This document shows positions 1 to 9,490 of a DNA stretch of 64,000 nt, piece after piece. Origin of the DNA: JBGSKV01 sp041740975 (lineage in GTDB: Bacteria; Bdellovibrionota_B; Oligoflexia; Oligoflexales; JALZUQ01); contig JBGSKV010000017.1 of the NCBI GenBank assembly GCA_041740975.1, positions 1 through 64,000 on the forward strand, in the 5' to 3' direction. The notes under the pieces were generated by a model. The model had not been told where the DNA came from. It did not search any database and worked only from the letters and a program-made list of their open reading frames with translations. The stretch's first letter is position 1. Each line of letters opens with the position of its first letter. The translations under genes and the position numbers were made by a program.

Positions 1-201
1 AAAGCTTTGAAATCTTGATTCGTATATATGCATCGGCCTCTCTTTATGCAATGTCTTTTTCTGTAACCTTTTGAAATAACACGGTTATGTAGCGGGCGGG
101 GGTTGACTTTTCCACAGCGAGTCGCATATTAATGCCCATCACCGCAGCCGCCACTTTTCCTCGGTGGGCGTAGCTCAAAACCAGAAAGAGAAGAGAAAAA
201 T

Positions 202-2583
202 ATGGCTCATCAATTTGATAGTAACTTAAGTGGATCGTTGGATATTGCACAGACAGACGCCATTGGTCGCCGAAATTTGCAACTCGAACCCATTCACCTC
301 TTACAAGGTCTGGCGAAGAATCCACATACAACTTCGCACAAAGCTTTGAAAGCTCTGAAACCAAAAATCGAATCCATTTTGGCTGCACTTCCGGTTGTAG
401 ATAAACAAACTTATAAGCCCGACAACTTGAGACCTTCTCCCCAGTTTGCCCAGTTGATCACGCAAGCTTCTGCCGATGCCATTCAAAGCGGACGCCAGGA
501 AATTAGTGAACGCGATATTTTGAAACACTTGGATCCTTTTGTTCCGGGACTTGGATTGAATAATCTTATGCAAGACAAACTAAATGAACAACAAGAGAAC
601 GAATTCGATTTTTTGATAAACCTCAATGAACTTGCCCGCGAAGGCAAGCTTGATCCAGTCATTGGTCGAACCAAAGAAATTCGCGCCGTCATGGAAATTC
701 TTGGGCGCCGCACCAAAAACAATCCGGTCCTCGTCGGTGAAGCTGGTGTGGGTAAAACGGCTGTTGTCGAAGGACTTGCCGGAATGATTGAAAGCGGCAA
801 GGTTCCTGACACTTTAAAAAATAAACAAATCTATAGTCTCGACATGGGTCTTTTGATGGCCGGCACGAAATTTCGTGGCGAGTTCGAAGAGCGCATGAAA
901 AAAATGGTTCAGTTTATAAAGGACTCGCACGGACAAATTATTCTGTTCATTGACGAGCTACACTTACTTGTTGGCGCCGGAAAAACGGACGGGGCCATGG
1001 ATGCAGCCAATTTACTTAAGCCCGCCTTGGCACGCGGAGAGCTACACTGCATCGGTGCTACGACGAATGCCGAATACCGTCGATATATTTTAAGCGACCA
1101 AGCCCTCGATCGGCGCTTTCGACTAGTCCCTGTGCAAGAGCCGAGCGTTGAAGATGCCATTGAAATCATGCTTGGGGTGAAAGAGAAACTCGAAATCCAT
1201 CACGGTATCGACATTACCGATGAAGCGATTTATGCATCCGTATTTTTATCGAAGCAGTACATTACTGACAAACAATTGCCCGATAAGGCCATTGACCTCG
1301 TCGACGAAGCAGCGTCGGCATTAAAGCTCAGCGCGGAAGCTATGCCGCCCAGCCTTTCCGAGCTTCAGGCCGAAATTCGTTCGAAAATGATTTACGCGAA
1401 GACGCAGAAAAATACCGATGATCTTATGAAAGAAATTGATTCTCTCAAGGCGCAGTTTGAAACTGAAAAAGCCAAATGGGACAAAGAAGTCTTTGCCATT
1501 AAGCGAGTCTCGGAACTTAAAAATAAGTTAGAGCGATTGAAGTTTGAGCAACAGAAGGCCGAAACCGATCGCGACTATGAGCGTGCATCTCAACTTAAGT
1601 ATTCGGAAGTTCCAGAAGTCGAAAAAGAACTAAAAGAACACGGCACCCCTTTCCAGTTGGAAAGTAAACATATCGCCGAAGTGATCGCGCGCCAAACTGG
1701 GATTCCTGTCGAGAAAATCCTCAAATCCAAACAAGAAAGCATTTTGGAAGTCGAGGCTTATCTTAACCAACATGTGTTTGGTCAACGCGGCGCCTTGCAT
1801 GAAATTTCTGAGACACTAATTTCCGCGCACGCTGGACTAACGGACCAAAGCCGCCCTCTGGCCTCGTTTCTTCTTATGGGACCAACTGGCGTCGGGAAAA
1901 CCGAAACCGCAAAAACACTGGCTCAGTTCCTGTTCAACTCTAGCGACAAGATGATCCGCTTGGATATGAGTGAGTTCTCCGAGAAACACTCCGTTGCGAA
2001 ACTCATTGGCTCGCCTGCCGGGTACGTCGGCTATGAAGACGGTGGAATTCTAACAGAAGCGGTGCGCCGTAAACCTTACGCCGTGATTTTGTTTGATGAA
2101 ATCGAGAAAGCTCATCCTGATTTTGCTGACATCTTGCTGCAGATTTTGGATGATGGCCGACTTACCGATAACAAAGGTAGAACCGTAAGTTTTTTAAATA
2201 CGATCGTCATGCTGACCACCAATGCAACCAACCCTGAAGCCACGTTCAAACCTGAAGTTTTGGGACGACTGGACGGCGTCGTTAAATATAAGCCGCTTGA
2301 TAAAGAAATCGTTAGTGAACTTATCGGGCGTGAAACGAAGACACTCAATGAACGTTTGGCTTCGAAAGATGTGACGATAGATTTGGACGAGCATGCCATT
2401 GAGAAGATAAAGTCGGCTGGATATGACCCGGCTTACGGCGCAAGGCCATTGCGCGCCGCCTACGCGAAGCTCATTACACAACCGCTGTCTCGGCAGCTGC
2501 TTAAAGGCGAGTTGACGCCTGGGCATTACCTTTGCTCAATTCCGGATGTAGGCCCGGCGTTTTTTAAAAAGGTCGACCAATAA
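202..2583 (+). CDS. clpB: ClpB/ClpC-family AAA+ unfoldase
   Basis: A Hsp100 chaperone with two AAA+ modules that threads proteins through a hexameric ring, in the cytoplasm. Seen: an N-domain (about 1-140), Walker A GEAGVGKT near residue 178, Walker B ILFIDEL near 247, second Walker A GPTGVGKT near 559 and Walker B VILFDEIEKA near 627. The coiled middle region between the modules (about 385-475) is shorter than in classical ClpB (793 residues against about 857) but longer than in ClpC. In the second module the stretch after MLTTNA runs almost directly to PEVLGRLD, leaving no room for the IGF/VGF loop by which ClpA, ClpC and ClpX dock on ClpP. I therefore favour a ClpB-like, ClpP-independent disaggregase. 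A purine-rich RBS precedes the ATG. The 3' end overlaps trpS tail to tail by 20 bp. Confidence 0.9.
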   Translation: MAHQFDSNLSGSLDIAQTDAIGRRNLQLEPIHLLQGLAKNPHTTSHKALKALKPKIESILAALPVVDKQTYKPDNLRPSPQFAQLITQASADAIQSGRQEISERDILKHLDPFVPGLGLNNLMQDKLNEQQENEFDFLINLNELAREGKLDPVIGRTKEIRAVMEILGRRTKNNPVLVGEAGVGKTAVVEGLAGMIESGKVPDTLKNKQIYSLDMGLLMAGTKFRGEFEERMKKMVQFIKDSHGQIILFIDELHLLVGAGKTDGAMDAANLLKPALARGELHCIGATTNAEYRRYILSDQALDRRFRLVPVQEPSVEDAIEIMLGVKEKLEIHHGIDITDEAIYASVFLSKQYITDKQLPDKAIDLVDEAASALKLSAEAMPPSLSELQAEIRSKMIYAKTQKNTDDLMKEIDSLKAQFETEKAKWDKEVFAIKRVSELKNKLERLKFEQQKAETDRDYERASQLKYSEVPEVEKELKEHGTPFQLESKHIAEVIARQTGIPVEKILKSKQESILEVEAYLNQHVFGQRGALHEISETLISAHAGLTDQSRPLASFLLMGPTGVGKTETAKTLAQFLFNSSDKMIRLDMSEFSEKHSVAKLIGSPAGYVGYEDGGILTEAVRRKPYAVILFDEIEKAHPDFADILLQILDDGRLTDNKGRTVSFLNTIVMLTTNATNPEATFKPEVLGRLDGVVKYKPLDKEIVSELIGRETKTLNERLASKDVTIDLDEHAIEKIKSAGYDPAYGARPLRAAYAKLITQPLSRQLLKGELTPGHYLCSIPDVGPAFFKKVDQ

Positions 2584-3553
2584 GGCCCACTTTGTTCTGC
2601 AAATTGTTTAGCTTGTCGGTCGCCATCTGACGGGCGATCTTACTTCCCTTCGAAAGAATATCTCGCAAGTCATCTGGCTTGGACAACAAATCAAAGTACA
2701 CTGCACTTGGTGCTGAGAATCTTTCGACTATTAATTTTAGCAAGTCTTGCTTAGCGTGGCCGTAACCGTAGCCACCTTTTTTGTATTTATCGGCAAGTTC
2801 TTGGACTTGTTCGGGAGTTCCAAATAGTTCGTAAATCTTAAAAACGTTACAAGTTTCTGGATTCTTAGAATCGTCCACACCCAAACTATCAGTCTGAATG
2901 GCCATAACTTGCTTCTTCCAAGTTTTTTCACTTGCAAACAATGTTATGACGTTGCCTTTCGAACTCGACATTTTTTCGCCGTCTAGACCCGGCACGATCG
3001 CAACTTTTTCAGAGATGTAAGCATCGGGAAGTTTGAGGCAGTCACCATATTTGTTGTTGAATCTCTGAGCAAAATCTCGGGTCATTTCCAGATGCTGTTT
3101 TTGGTCTTTTCCGACCGGCACGATATCGGCGTCAAACATCAAAATATCGGCCGCCATCAAAAGCGGATAGTTAAAGACCCCCATATTGATTTCAATATTC
3201 TTGGCTTGAGCATCTTTATAAGTATGAGCTCGCATGAGCATTCCTAAAGGCGCCACGCAGCTAAGCATCCAAGCAAGTTCACAAACTTCGGGAACTCCCG
3301 ACTGACAATAGAAAACGGCTTGTCCCGGCTGCAAACCCATGGCCATCATGGTCGCGATCATATTTAAGCTATTTTCATGAAGTTCTTTGCTGGTCTGGCT
3401 CGCATTCAGAGCATGGAGGTCAGCTAAAAAATAAAAAAGCTCGCCCTGTTTAGATAGCTCCAAGGCAGGAAGGAGCGCTCCAAAGTAGTTGCCAATGTGA
3501 ACTGGCCCGGACGGACGTGATCCCGTAAGCACACGTTTTCTTTTTGGTATCAT
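2564..3553 (-). CDS. trpS: Tryptophanyl-tRNA synthetase
   Basis: Class I aminoacyl-tRNA synthetase charging tRNA-Trp. The HIGH-type motif appears as HIGN near residue 15 and the KMSKS-type loop as GEKMSSSKGN near 190; the length (329 residues) is normal for bacterial TrpS. I start at the ATG that gives MIPKRKRV. An in-frame TTG seven codons upstream is possible but would add residues outside the usual N-terminus. The gene is convergent with clpB and the two coding ends overlap by 20 bp. No terminator separates them. Confidence 0.96.
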   Translation of the reverse strand: MIPKRKRVLTGSRPSGPVHIGNYFGALLPALELSKQGELFYFLADLHALNASQTSKELHENSLNMIATMMAMGLQPGQAVFYCQSGVPEVCELAWMLSCVAPLGMLMRAHTYKDAQAKNIEINMGVFNYPLLMAADILMFDADIVPVGKDQKQHLEMTRDFAQRFNNKYGDCLKLPDAYISEKVAIVPGLDGEKMSSSKGNVITLFASEKTWKKQVMAIQTDSLGVDDSKNPETCNVFKIYELFGTPEQVQELADKYKKGGYGYGHAKQDLLKLIVERFSAPSAVYFDLLSKPDDLRDILSKGSKIARQMATDKLNNLQNKVGLIGRPF

Positions 3554-3764
3554 CGGATTTTCATCTCTTTGCAAACAGGGTTTCCATGTAATTCTGTCGT
3601 AAAAACAGGCGTTTGGCGAGAGACTTTTTCAGTTTATTCTCGCGAACTTCTTCTCGTCTGAGCAAGAACCTGCTAAAATAGTTAGATAAGTTGGATTTGT
3701 GTTGAAATAGGCAGCATAGCCAATCGTTGTTATTTAGTTTTTGAGCATTATAAGAGGAGAATCC

Positions 3765-4061
3765 ATGTCAACCCTGACGAAAGACACAGTGATCGAAATG
3801 ATTCGAGATAAAGTTGGTTTTCCAGTCAAGGAAGCCAAAGACATTTTGGAAATGGTTTTAGAAGAAGTTAAGCTTCGCCTCGAAGACGGGCAAGAAGTCA
3901 AAATTTCTGGCTTCGGTAAGTGGACGGTGAAAGAAAAAAGATCGCGTCCAGGTCGCAACCCGCACACAGGTGATCGCATCGAAATTACGGCTCGCCGAGT
4001 TGTCACGTTTCATCCATCTGACAAGCTACGCGATGCTGTTAACAAAGGTGGTTCTGACTAA
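3765..4061 (+). CDS. ihfA: Integration host factor alpha-type DNA-bending protein
   Basis: HU/IHF family protein of 98 residues, a dimeric DNA-bending nucleoid protein. The family signature is intact: SGFGKW followed by RPGRNPHTGD with the Pro that intercalates in the minor groove, then ITARRVVTFHPSDKL, the block typical of IHF-alpha rather than plain HU. The ATG lies seven bases after AGAGGAGA, which decides the start over an upstream in-frame codon. It is a single gene followed by a rho-independent terminator. Its partner subunit is not in this window, so a homodimer cannot be excluded. Confidence 0.92.
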   Translation: MSTLTKDTVIEMIRDKVGFPVKEAKDILEMVLEEVKLRLEDGQEVKISGFGKWTVKEKRSRPGRNPHTGDRIEITARRVVTFHPSDKLRDAVNKGGSD

Positions 4062-4111
4062 TCAGAAAGAGTCGCGCATATTCTCCTCAAAAAATCGTGA
4101 TGTACTTCCCG

Positions 4112-4153
4112 AAAGACCACTATTCTGGCAAAGTTTAGTGGTCTTTTGTTTTT
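4112..4153 (+). terminator. Rho-independent terminator after ihfA
   Basis: AAAGACCACTA (4112-4122) pairs perfectly with TAGTGGTCTTT (4136-4146), an 11-bp stem with a 13-base loop, followed by a T-rich run. It lies 50 bp after the ihfA stop and just before the next RBS. Confidence 0.85.
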
Positions 4154-4170
4154 CATAGGAGTTCCTCGTC

Positions 4171-4749
4171 ATGCGCCTGGATAAAATCTACACCAAAGTC
4201 GGTGATCAAGGTCATACGCGCCTCGCTACCGGTGAGAAAGTTCTCAAAACGCACCTACGCATCAAAGCCTATGGTACGGTCGATGAACTAAATTCATTTT
4301 GTGGATTGCTTGCCGACTCCATTGAAAAATCCAATGTCCGCCTCCAAGAAATCTGCAAAACTCGGCTGAAGCACATTCAAAATTCGTTGTTTGACCTTGG
4401 CGGCGAGCTGTCCTTTTCGGATGGGAAAGCTCCGGAATATGTTCAGAATCTCACCGCTAATCACACGAAGTTACTGGAAGATGACATCGATTCTTTTAAT
4501 GTCGAACTCGAACCCCTGGCAAATTTCATTTTGCCAGGCGGAAACTTCTCTCAGTCTGTTTGCCATCTTGCGCGAACGACTTGCCGACGCGCCGAACGCG
4601 AAGTCGTCGAGCTTTCTGAAGCGGAAAGTGTACGTCCAGAAATTATGATATTCCTGAATCGTCTCAGCGATTGGTTTTTTGTATATGCTCGTCTTATCAA
4701 TAAACTAACAAATACACCGGAAGTCTTGTGGGAGCAAAACAAACCGTGA
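4171..4749 (+). CDS. pduO: PduO-type cob(I)alamin adenosyltransferase
   Basis: Transfers the adenosyl group of ATP to cob(I)alamin to make coenzyme B12. The PduO signature is complete: KIYTKVGDQGHTRLATG at the N-terminus (ATP binding), GTVDELNS near residue 36, the LPGG and HLARTTCRRAER block near 122-140 and LNRLSDWFFVYAR near 160-172. The length of 192 residues is usual. RBS TAGGAG precedes the ATG. It overlaps the next gene by four bases (GTGA), so the two are probably translationally coupled. A class II, B12-dependent ribonucleotide reductase begins at the right end of the window and would be a natural user of the product. Confidence 0.93.
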   Translation: MRLDKIYTKVGDQGHTRLATGEKVLKTHLRIKAYGTVDELNSFCGLLADSIEKSNVRLQEICKTRLKHIQNSLFDLGGELSFSDGKAPEYVQNLTANHTKLLEDDIDSFNVELEPLANFILPGGNFSQSVCHLARTTCRRAEREVVELSEAESVRPEIMIFLNRLSDWFFVYARLINKLTNTPEVLWEQNKP

Positions 4750-5183
4750 ACTCTCTTATCAAGCAATTTGCGTTTATTCTTTTACTCGTCGCACCATTAG
4801 CGGCGGCAGTCACTTGGACCATTGAACCGAGCTTTCGCACTTTACTCGCCACCTTAACCTACGATAGTGAACCTTTGTCAGAAGATGTCTATGATAACTA
4901 CGAACAAAACTTGAACCTGAAAAGACAGATTCAAAAGCATTTTCTTAATTTCAAAATTTATATTCCACTTGAGGATATTGTGACGATTGGCCCTAATTCT
5001 AAAGAGAAAATGATGCAAGACATCATGGCGAGGTCTTGTGGCAAAGCGAATATTTACGTATGGACACCACTGGGGTTTCGACTACCATTCCTCGGCCAAA
5101 AATTCATTGACCGGTGCTGGAAGCCTTCTATACAGATTGGGTCCCAAGAAGAACCCACCGACCGTGGCAAAATCGATTTTTAG
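4746..5183 (+). CDS. Membrane-anchored or secreted protein of unknown function
   Basis: 145 residues with an N-terminal hydrophobic segment (FAFILLLVAPLAAAV) that can act as signal peptide or anchor, and a hydrophilic remainder containing two cysteines (in RSCGK and DRCWK). I start at GTG 4746, which overlaps the stop of the adenosyltransferase by four bases and has GGAG 11 bases upstream; an in-frame GTG at 4728 is the alternative. I recognise no family. The overlap suggests co-expression with cobalamin adenosylation but says nothing firm about function. Confidence 0.7.
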   Translation: MNSLIKQFAFILLLVAPLAAAVTWTIEPSFRTLLATLTYDSEPLSEDVYDNYEQNLNLKRQIQKHFLNFKIYIPLEDIVTIGPNSKEKMMQDIMARSCGKANIYVWTPLGFRLPFLGQKFIDRCWKPSIQIGSQEEPTDRGKIDF

Positions 5184-5328
5184 AATTCATAATTTTTGAC
5201 CTAAACCCCACACATTTGAACTTATTACCCCCCTACTCCTTACGAATTTTACTCAATAAACCTAAATGACCGCCGATACCAGGGAAGGCACCGTCTTTCC
5301 TAAACAAAGATGGCCACTTGAGGGCTTC

Positions 5329-7086
5329 ATGTCGAATATTGAATCCATTCTGCAATCGCAGTTTGCCGTGTCATCTGATGACATTGGCAAAGCGAAAGAA
5401 CTCGCTAAAGGCGAGAAAATTTCGTTTATGCAAGCATGTGAAAAATTAAAATTTCTCGATGCCGAGAAATTGCTAGAGGCATTTGGTCAGTTCTTCCAAG
5501 TCAAAACTGTCACTCTCGAAACATCTGATATTCCTAAAAACATTTTGGAACTTATCCCCGTTGACGTCGCATTGAAATTTCGCGCCATTCCCATTGATCG
5601 CGCGGCAAACAACCTAGTCCTTGCAGTATCCAATCCAAAGGATCTGCGGGCTATTGATACGATTCGATTCAAAACTCGCTTCAACGTGAAACCCGTTTTA
5701 GCGCTTGAGGCCGATTTGACGATCGCGCTCGAACGCTACTACAGCAACCGAACGGACTTATCGAGTATCACCAAAGTATCTGGTGGTGACAATACGAAAA
5801 CCAAAGCTAAGCAGGCCGAAGCTCATCGTACGGTCGTAGGTAAGAATAATGAAGGTTCGGACACACCTATTATTAAAGTTGTAAACTTCATGCTGCGCAC
5901 GTGCCTTGAAAAAAAGGCTTCGGATATTCATATTGAACCTTATGAGGATTATATCCGCATTCGAATGCGTATGGATGGATCCCTAGTTGAAATCACTCGT
6001 CCGCCGAACGATATGAAAGACGCTCTCATCTCTCGTATCAAAATTATGGCTCAAATGAACATTGCCGAAAAACGAAAGCCTCAAGACGGCTCGATCAACG
6101 TACTCATTGACGACAAGCCCATCGACTTTCGTGTCAACTCCGTACCAACAGTTTTTGGTGAGAAAATCGTTTGTCGTATTTTGGATAAGTCCTCTCTCGA
6201 AGTGGATATGACCAAGCTCGGTTTTGCCAAGTATGACTTAGCAAACTTTAAGGAAGCCATCAGCCGACCATATGGGATGGTTCTCGTAACCGGTCCAACT
6301 GGTTCCGGTAAAACCGTAACGCTCTATTCTGCACTTGCCGAGTTGAACAAGGAAACTGAAAATATTATGACTGGTGAAGACCCGGTCGAATTCCAGGTTG
6401 CAGGTATCAATCAGGTTCAGATGCAGCCGGACGTCGGCCTTGACTTCGCAGCTGCACTTCGCGCTTTCCTTCGTCAAGACCCCGACGTCATCATGGTTGG
6501 TGAGATTCGAGACTTGGAAACCGCTCAAATTGCGATGAAAGCTGCCCTTACCGGTCATATGGTGTTATCAACCCTACATACTAACAGTGCAGCCGATACG
6601 ATCGTTCGTCTTCTCAATATGGGCGCCGAAGCGTTCAACCTTGTCGCCGCCTTGAATGCCGTTGTTGCACAACGTCTCGCCAAACGAATCTGCGAGAACT
6701 GCAAAATGCCAGATCCAAACGCCACCCCTGCCGCACTCATCGATTTGGGCATCCCTGAGAAATTTGCCAATAAGATCACTGCCATGAAAGGCAAAGGCTG
6801 CGACAAGTGCAGTTACCTCGGTGCTAAAGGTCGAACTGGTGTTCACGAGGTCATGGTTCTTAATGACCAGATTAAACAAACTATTCTCGAAGGAAAATCT
6901 GCGATTGAAATCAAGCGCGTCGCTATGTTGACAGGTATGCGAACTCTTCGCCAAAACGCTCTGAATAAATTAGCGCAAGGCATGATTTCGGCTGCAGAAG
7001 TGACACGCGTTACGACATCGGACCGGGAAAAAGAAAAACCGAAAAAAGAAAAACTGGATGTGGATAAGAGCGAAGAGGCAGCATAA
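5329..7086 (+). CDS. pilB: Type IV pilus assembly ATPase PilB
   Basis: Hexameric ATPase that powers pilus extension at the inner membrane. Seen: N-terminal MshEN/T2SSE_N domain (about 1-140), core ATPase with Walker A GPTGSGKT near residue 321, Asp-box RQDPDVIMVGEIRD near 380, His-box STLHTN near 414, and the zinc tetracysteine (CENC near 454, CDKC near 490) diagnostic of PilB/GspE. The C-terminus ends in a charged Lys/Glu tail. I start at ATG 5329 (MSNIES) preceded by GAGGG; the reading frame is open to 5266, so a longer form is possible. First gene of pilB-pilT-pilC; 15 bp separate it from pilT. Confidence 0.95.
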   Translation: MSNIESILQSQFAVSSDDIGKAKELAKGEKISFMQACEKLKFLDAEKLLEAFGQFFQVKTVTLETSDIPKNILELIPVDVALKFRAIPIDRAANNLVLAVSNPKDLRAIDTIRFKTRFNVKPVLALEADLTIALERYYSNRTDLSSITKVSGGDNTKTKAKQAEAHRTVVGKNNEGSDTPIIKVVNFMLRTCLEKKASDIHIEPYEDYIRIRMRMDGSLVEITRPPNDMKDALISRIKIMAQMNIAEKRKPQDGSINVLIDDKPIDFRVNSVPTVFGEKIVCRILDKSSLEVDMTKLGFAKYDLANFKEAISRPYGMVLVTGPTGSGKTVTLYSALAELNKETENIMTGEDPVEFQVAGINQVQMQPDVGLDFAAALRAFLRQDPDVIMVGEIRDLETAQIAMKAALTGHMVLSTLHTNSAADTIVRLLNMGAEAFNLVAALNAVVAQRLAKRICENCKMPDPNATPAALIDLGIPEKFANKITAMKGKGCDKCSYLGAKGRTGVHEVMVLNDQIKQTILEGKSAIEIKRVAMLTGMRTLRQNALNKLAQGMISAAEVTRVTTSDREKEKPKKEKLDVDKSEEAA

Positions 7087-7101
7087 CGAAACAGGTGGAC
7101 T

Positions 7102-8199
7102 ATGGGTTATTCATTAGCAGTACTGCTTAAGACATTGGTGGAAAAAGGTGGCAGTGACTTGCACATCAGTGCCAATTCACCTCCTCGCATTCGCGTTGAC
7201 GGTGTATTGAAGCCTGTGGACGGACCCGACATGACCCCACAAGAAACTCAGGAACTCTGCCTAACAGCATTGAATGATGATCAGAAAAAGAAGCTCGCCA
7301 AAGAAAAAGAAGTCGACTTGTCGTTTGCCGTTAAGAACCTGGCTCGATTCCGCGCGAACATTTTTACTCAACTTCAGACCATTGGGGGCGCTTTTCGCGT
7401 CGTTCCAAACCGTATCAAAACTATTGAAGATCTTGGCTTACCCGCCATAACCAAAAAACTTTGCGCGCTACCGAATGGTATCGTCCTCGTAACGGGCCCA
7501 ACTGGATCCGGAAAGTCAACCTCGCTTGCGGCGATGATCGACTATATCAATGACACGCGGGAAGAACATATCGTAACGATCGAGGATCCGATCGAATATG
7601 TTCACACACATAAAAAATGCATTATCAATCAACGCGCCATCGGCCCGGATACGCATTCATTTACCCAGGCACTCAAAAGCTTGCTTCGACAGGACCCGGA
7701 TGTTGTTCTTATTGGTGAGATGCGAGACTTGGAGACCATTCGAACGGCCCTAACTACTGCAGAAACAGGCCATTTAGTGTTTGCCACACTTCATACCAAC
7801 TCTGCCGTCCAAACACTGAATCGTATTATTGACGTATTTCCTCCCCATCAGCAAGATCAAGTTCGTACACAGCTTGCTCAAACGATATCCGGCATTTTGT
7901 CGCAGACACTCGTACCCGCGGTTCCACGAGGAAGGGAACTGGCAATGGAAATCTTAGTGCCGAATAGTGGTATCCGTGCACTGATTGCGGAAGGAAAATT
8001 CAATCAAATTTATTCCTTAATGCAAAGCGGGCAGAACGAATCAGGCATGCAGACGTTAAATCAATGCCTTCTCGATTTGATGGTCCGCGGAAGAATTTCC
8101 AAAGAAACAGCGTATCGTCGCTCCCCAAACAAAACCGAGTTTCTGGATATGCTAAAAGATCGCAATATCAATACCAACTTTTTGAGTAGGGTTGTGTAG
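7102..8199 (+). CDS. pilT: Type IV pilus retraction ATPase PilT
   Basis: Retraction motor of the type IV pilus, driving twitching motility. 365 residues with Walker A GPTGSGKS near residue 131, Asp-box near 160-170, Walker B DPDVVLIGEMRD near 197, His-box TLHTNSA near 230 and a variant of the PilT-specific AIRNLIRE motif (GIRALIAEGK near 289). The tetracysteine of PilB is absent, as expected. RBS AGGTGG before the ATG. It sits between pilB and pilC, two bases from the latter. Confidence 0.95.
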   Translation: MGYSLAVLLKTLVEKGGSDLHISANSPPRIRVDGVLKPVDGPDMTPQETQELCLTALNDDQKKKLAKEKEVDLSFAVKNLARFRANIFTQLQTIGGAFRVVPNRIKTIEDLGLPAITKKLCALPNGIVLVTGPTGSGKSTSLAAMIDYINDTREEHIVTIEDPIEYVHTHKKCIINQRAIGPDTHSFTQALKSLLRQDPDVVLIGEMRDLETIRTALTTAETGHLVFATLHTNSAVQTLNRIIDVFPPHQQDQVRTQLAQTISGILSQTLVPAVPRGRELAMEILVPNSGIRALIAEGKFNQIYSLMQSGQNESGMQTLNQCLLDLMVRGRISKETAYRRSPNKTEFLDMLKDRNINTNFLSRVV

Positions 8200-8201
8200 C
8201 T

Positions 8202-9464
8202 ATGATGAAGTTTCAGTATAAAGCGAAGAACCCAGGCGGCAAAGTCATATCCGGCGAGATAGATGCTGTATCTGCAACTGATGCAAAAAAACGTTTGATG
8301 CGCAGCCGTCTTAAGCCAATTTCTATTAAAGCCATGAAGTCCGGAAATCCCGGCGAGAACGTCGGCCTACTTGGCGGAATGATTTACTGGGATGATAAAG
8401 GCGCACTTCAACTTCAATTGGGGTCGGGTAATCCAACCACGAAAGAACTCATCATCTTCACAAAACAGTTCGCAACATTGCTAAACTCTGGTGTACCGAT
8501 GATTCAGGGCCTCCAGATCCTGGCCGAGCAACAAAAAAGTCGCTCGTTCCGCATGGCTATTGAAGGGATTCGGTATTCTCTTGAAAATGGACAGAATCTT
8601 AGTGACGGTTTGAAGAATCATCCAAAGATCTTCGACAACCTTTATTGTTCAATGGTTGAAGCTGGTGAAGCCAGTGGTCAGTTGGATGTCATTTTGGGTT
8701 CACTTGTTACCTACATCGAAAAAGCCCAAAAAATTAAATCTCAAGTCAAGTCCGCGATGATGTACCCGTCATTTGTAGTCGGCGCCGCGTGTATCGTAAT
8801 TACTTTCATGTTAGTATTCATCGTCCCAAAATTCTCGGAGATGTTTGCATCTTCAGGCCAAGAACTTCCTGCTCTGACCAAAATCGTTATGCAGATGTCA
8901 GACTGGTTAAAAGGTAACTTCGTTACTATCATCGGTATTGTGTTTACAACGATCGCAACTATAATTGGCTGGCGAAGCACGGAATCAGGGAAAGTTCAGT
9001 TTGATTCTCTCCTTTTGAAAGCGCCCATTAGTGGCCCTCTCATTAAAAAAATTGCGATTGGACGTTTTTGCCAAACTCTTTCGACTATGTTGCAATCTGG
9101 TGTGGGTATCCTCACAGCGTTGCAAATCTGCGCGAACTCGGCGGGCAACCGTGTTATCCAGAACGTCGTACTGAACGTTAAGGATCGCATCACACAAGGT
9201 GATCGTTTTGCCGAACCATTAAAAGAATCTAAAATCTTCCCGACCATGGTTATTTCCATGATCGAAGTTGGGGAAAAAACAGGTTCACTGGATGACATGT
9301 TAAAGAAGGTCAGTGAATTCTATGAAGAAGAAGTAGACCTTGCCGTAAAGGGTATGATTTCACTTATCGAACCTGCAATGATCGTGGGTCTCGGTGGCGC
9401 GGTGGGTTTCATCGTTATTGCGATGTTCTTGCCAATCTTCGACCTTGGTAATGCCGTAGGTTAA
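8202..9464 (+). CDS. pilC: Type IV pilus inner-membrane platform protein PilC
   Basis: Polytopic platform on which PilB and PilT act. 420 residues with two T2SSF domains (about 85-210 and 285-410), each with the conserved phenylalanine/glycine pattern (FTKQFATLLNSGVPM and FCQTLSTMLQSGVGI) and glutamate-glycine turn (EAGEASGQL, EVGEKTGSL). Transmembrane stretches follow at about 185-212, 240-260 and 388-412. Two ATGs are adjacent; the first is used here. The gene closes the pilBTC block; no pilin or pilM-Q genes follow, so the rest of the machine is elsewhere. Confidence 0.94.
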   Translation: MMKFQYKAKNPGGKVISGEIDAVSATDAKKRLMRSRLKPISIKAMKSGNPGENVGLLGGMIYWDDKGALQLQLGSGNPTTKELIIFTKQFATLLNSGVPMIQGLQILAEQQKSRSFRMAIEGIRYSLENGQNLSDGLKNHPKIFDNLYCSMVEAGEASGQLDVILGSLVTYIEKAQKIKSQVKSAMMYPSFVVGAACIVITFMLVFIVPKFSEMFASSGQELPALTKIVMQMSDWLKGNFVTIIGIVFTTIATIIGWRSTESGKVQFDSLLLKAPISGPLIKKIAIGRFCQTLSTMLQSGVGILTALQICANSAGNRVIQNVVLNVKDRITQGDRFAEPLKESKIFPTMVISMIEVGEKTGSLDDMLKKVSEFYEEEVDLAVKGMISLIEPAMIVGLGGAVGFIVIAMFLPIFDLGNAVG

Positions 9465-9490
9465 GATCTTAATTAATTTTAAAATCAAAT

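Noticed and set aside
44..201. Open frame on the minus strand ending at 44 with a plausible-looking C-terminus (GINMRLAVEKSTPARYI)
   Set aside because: Most of the frame lies antisense to clpB, it has no RBS, and I recognise no family; it could be a relic but cannot be supported.
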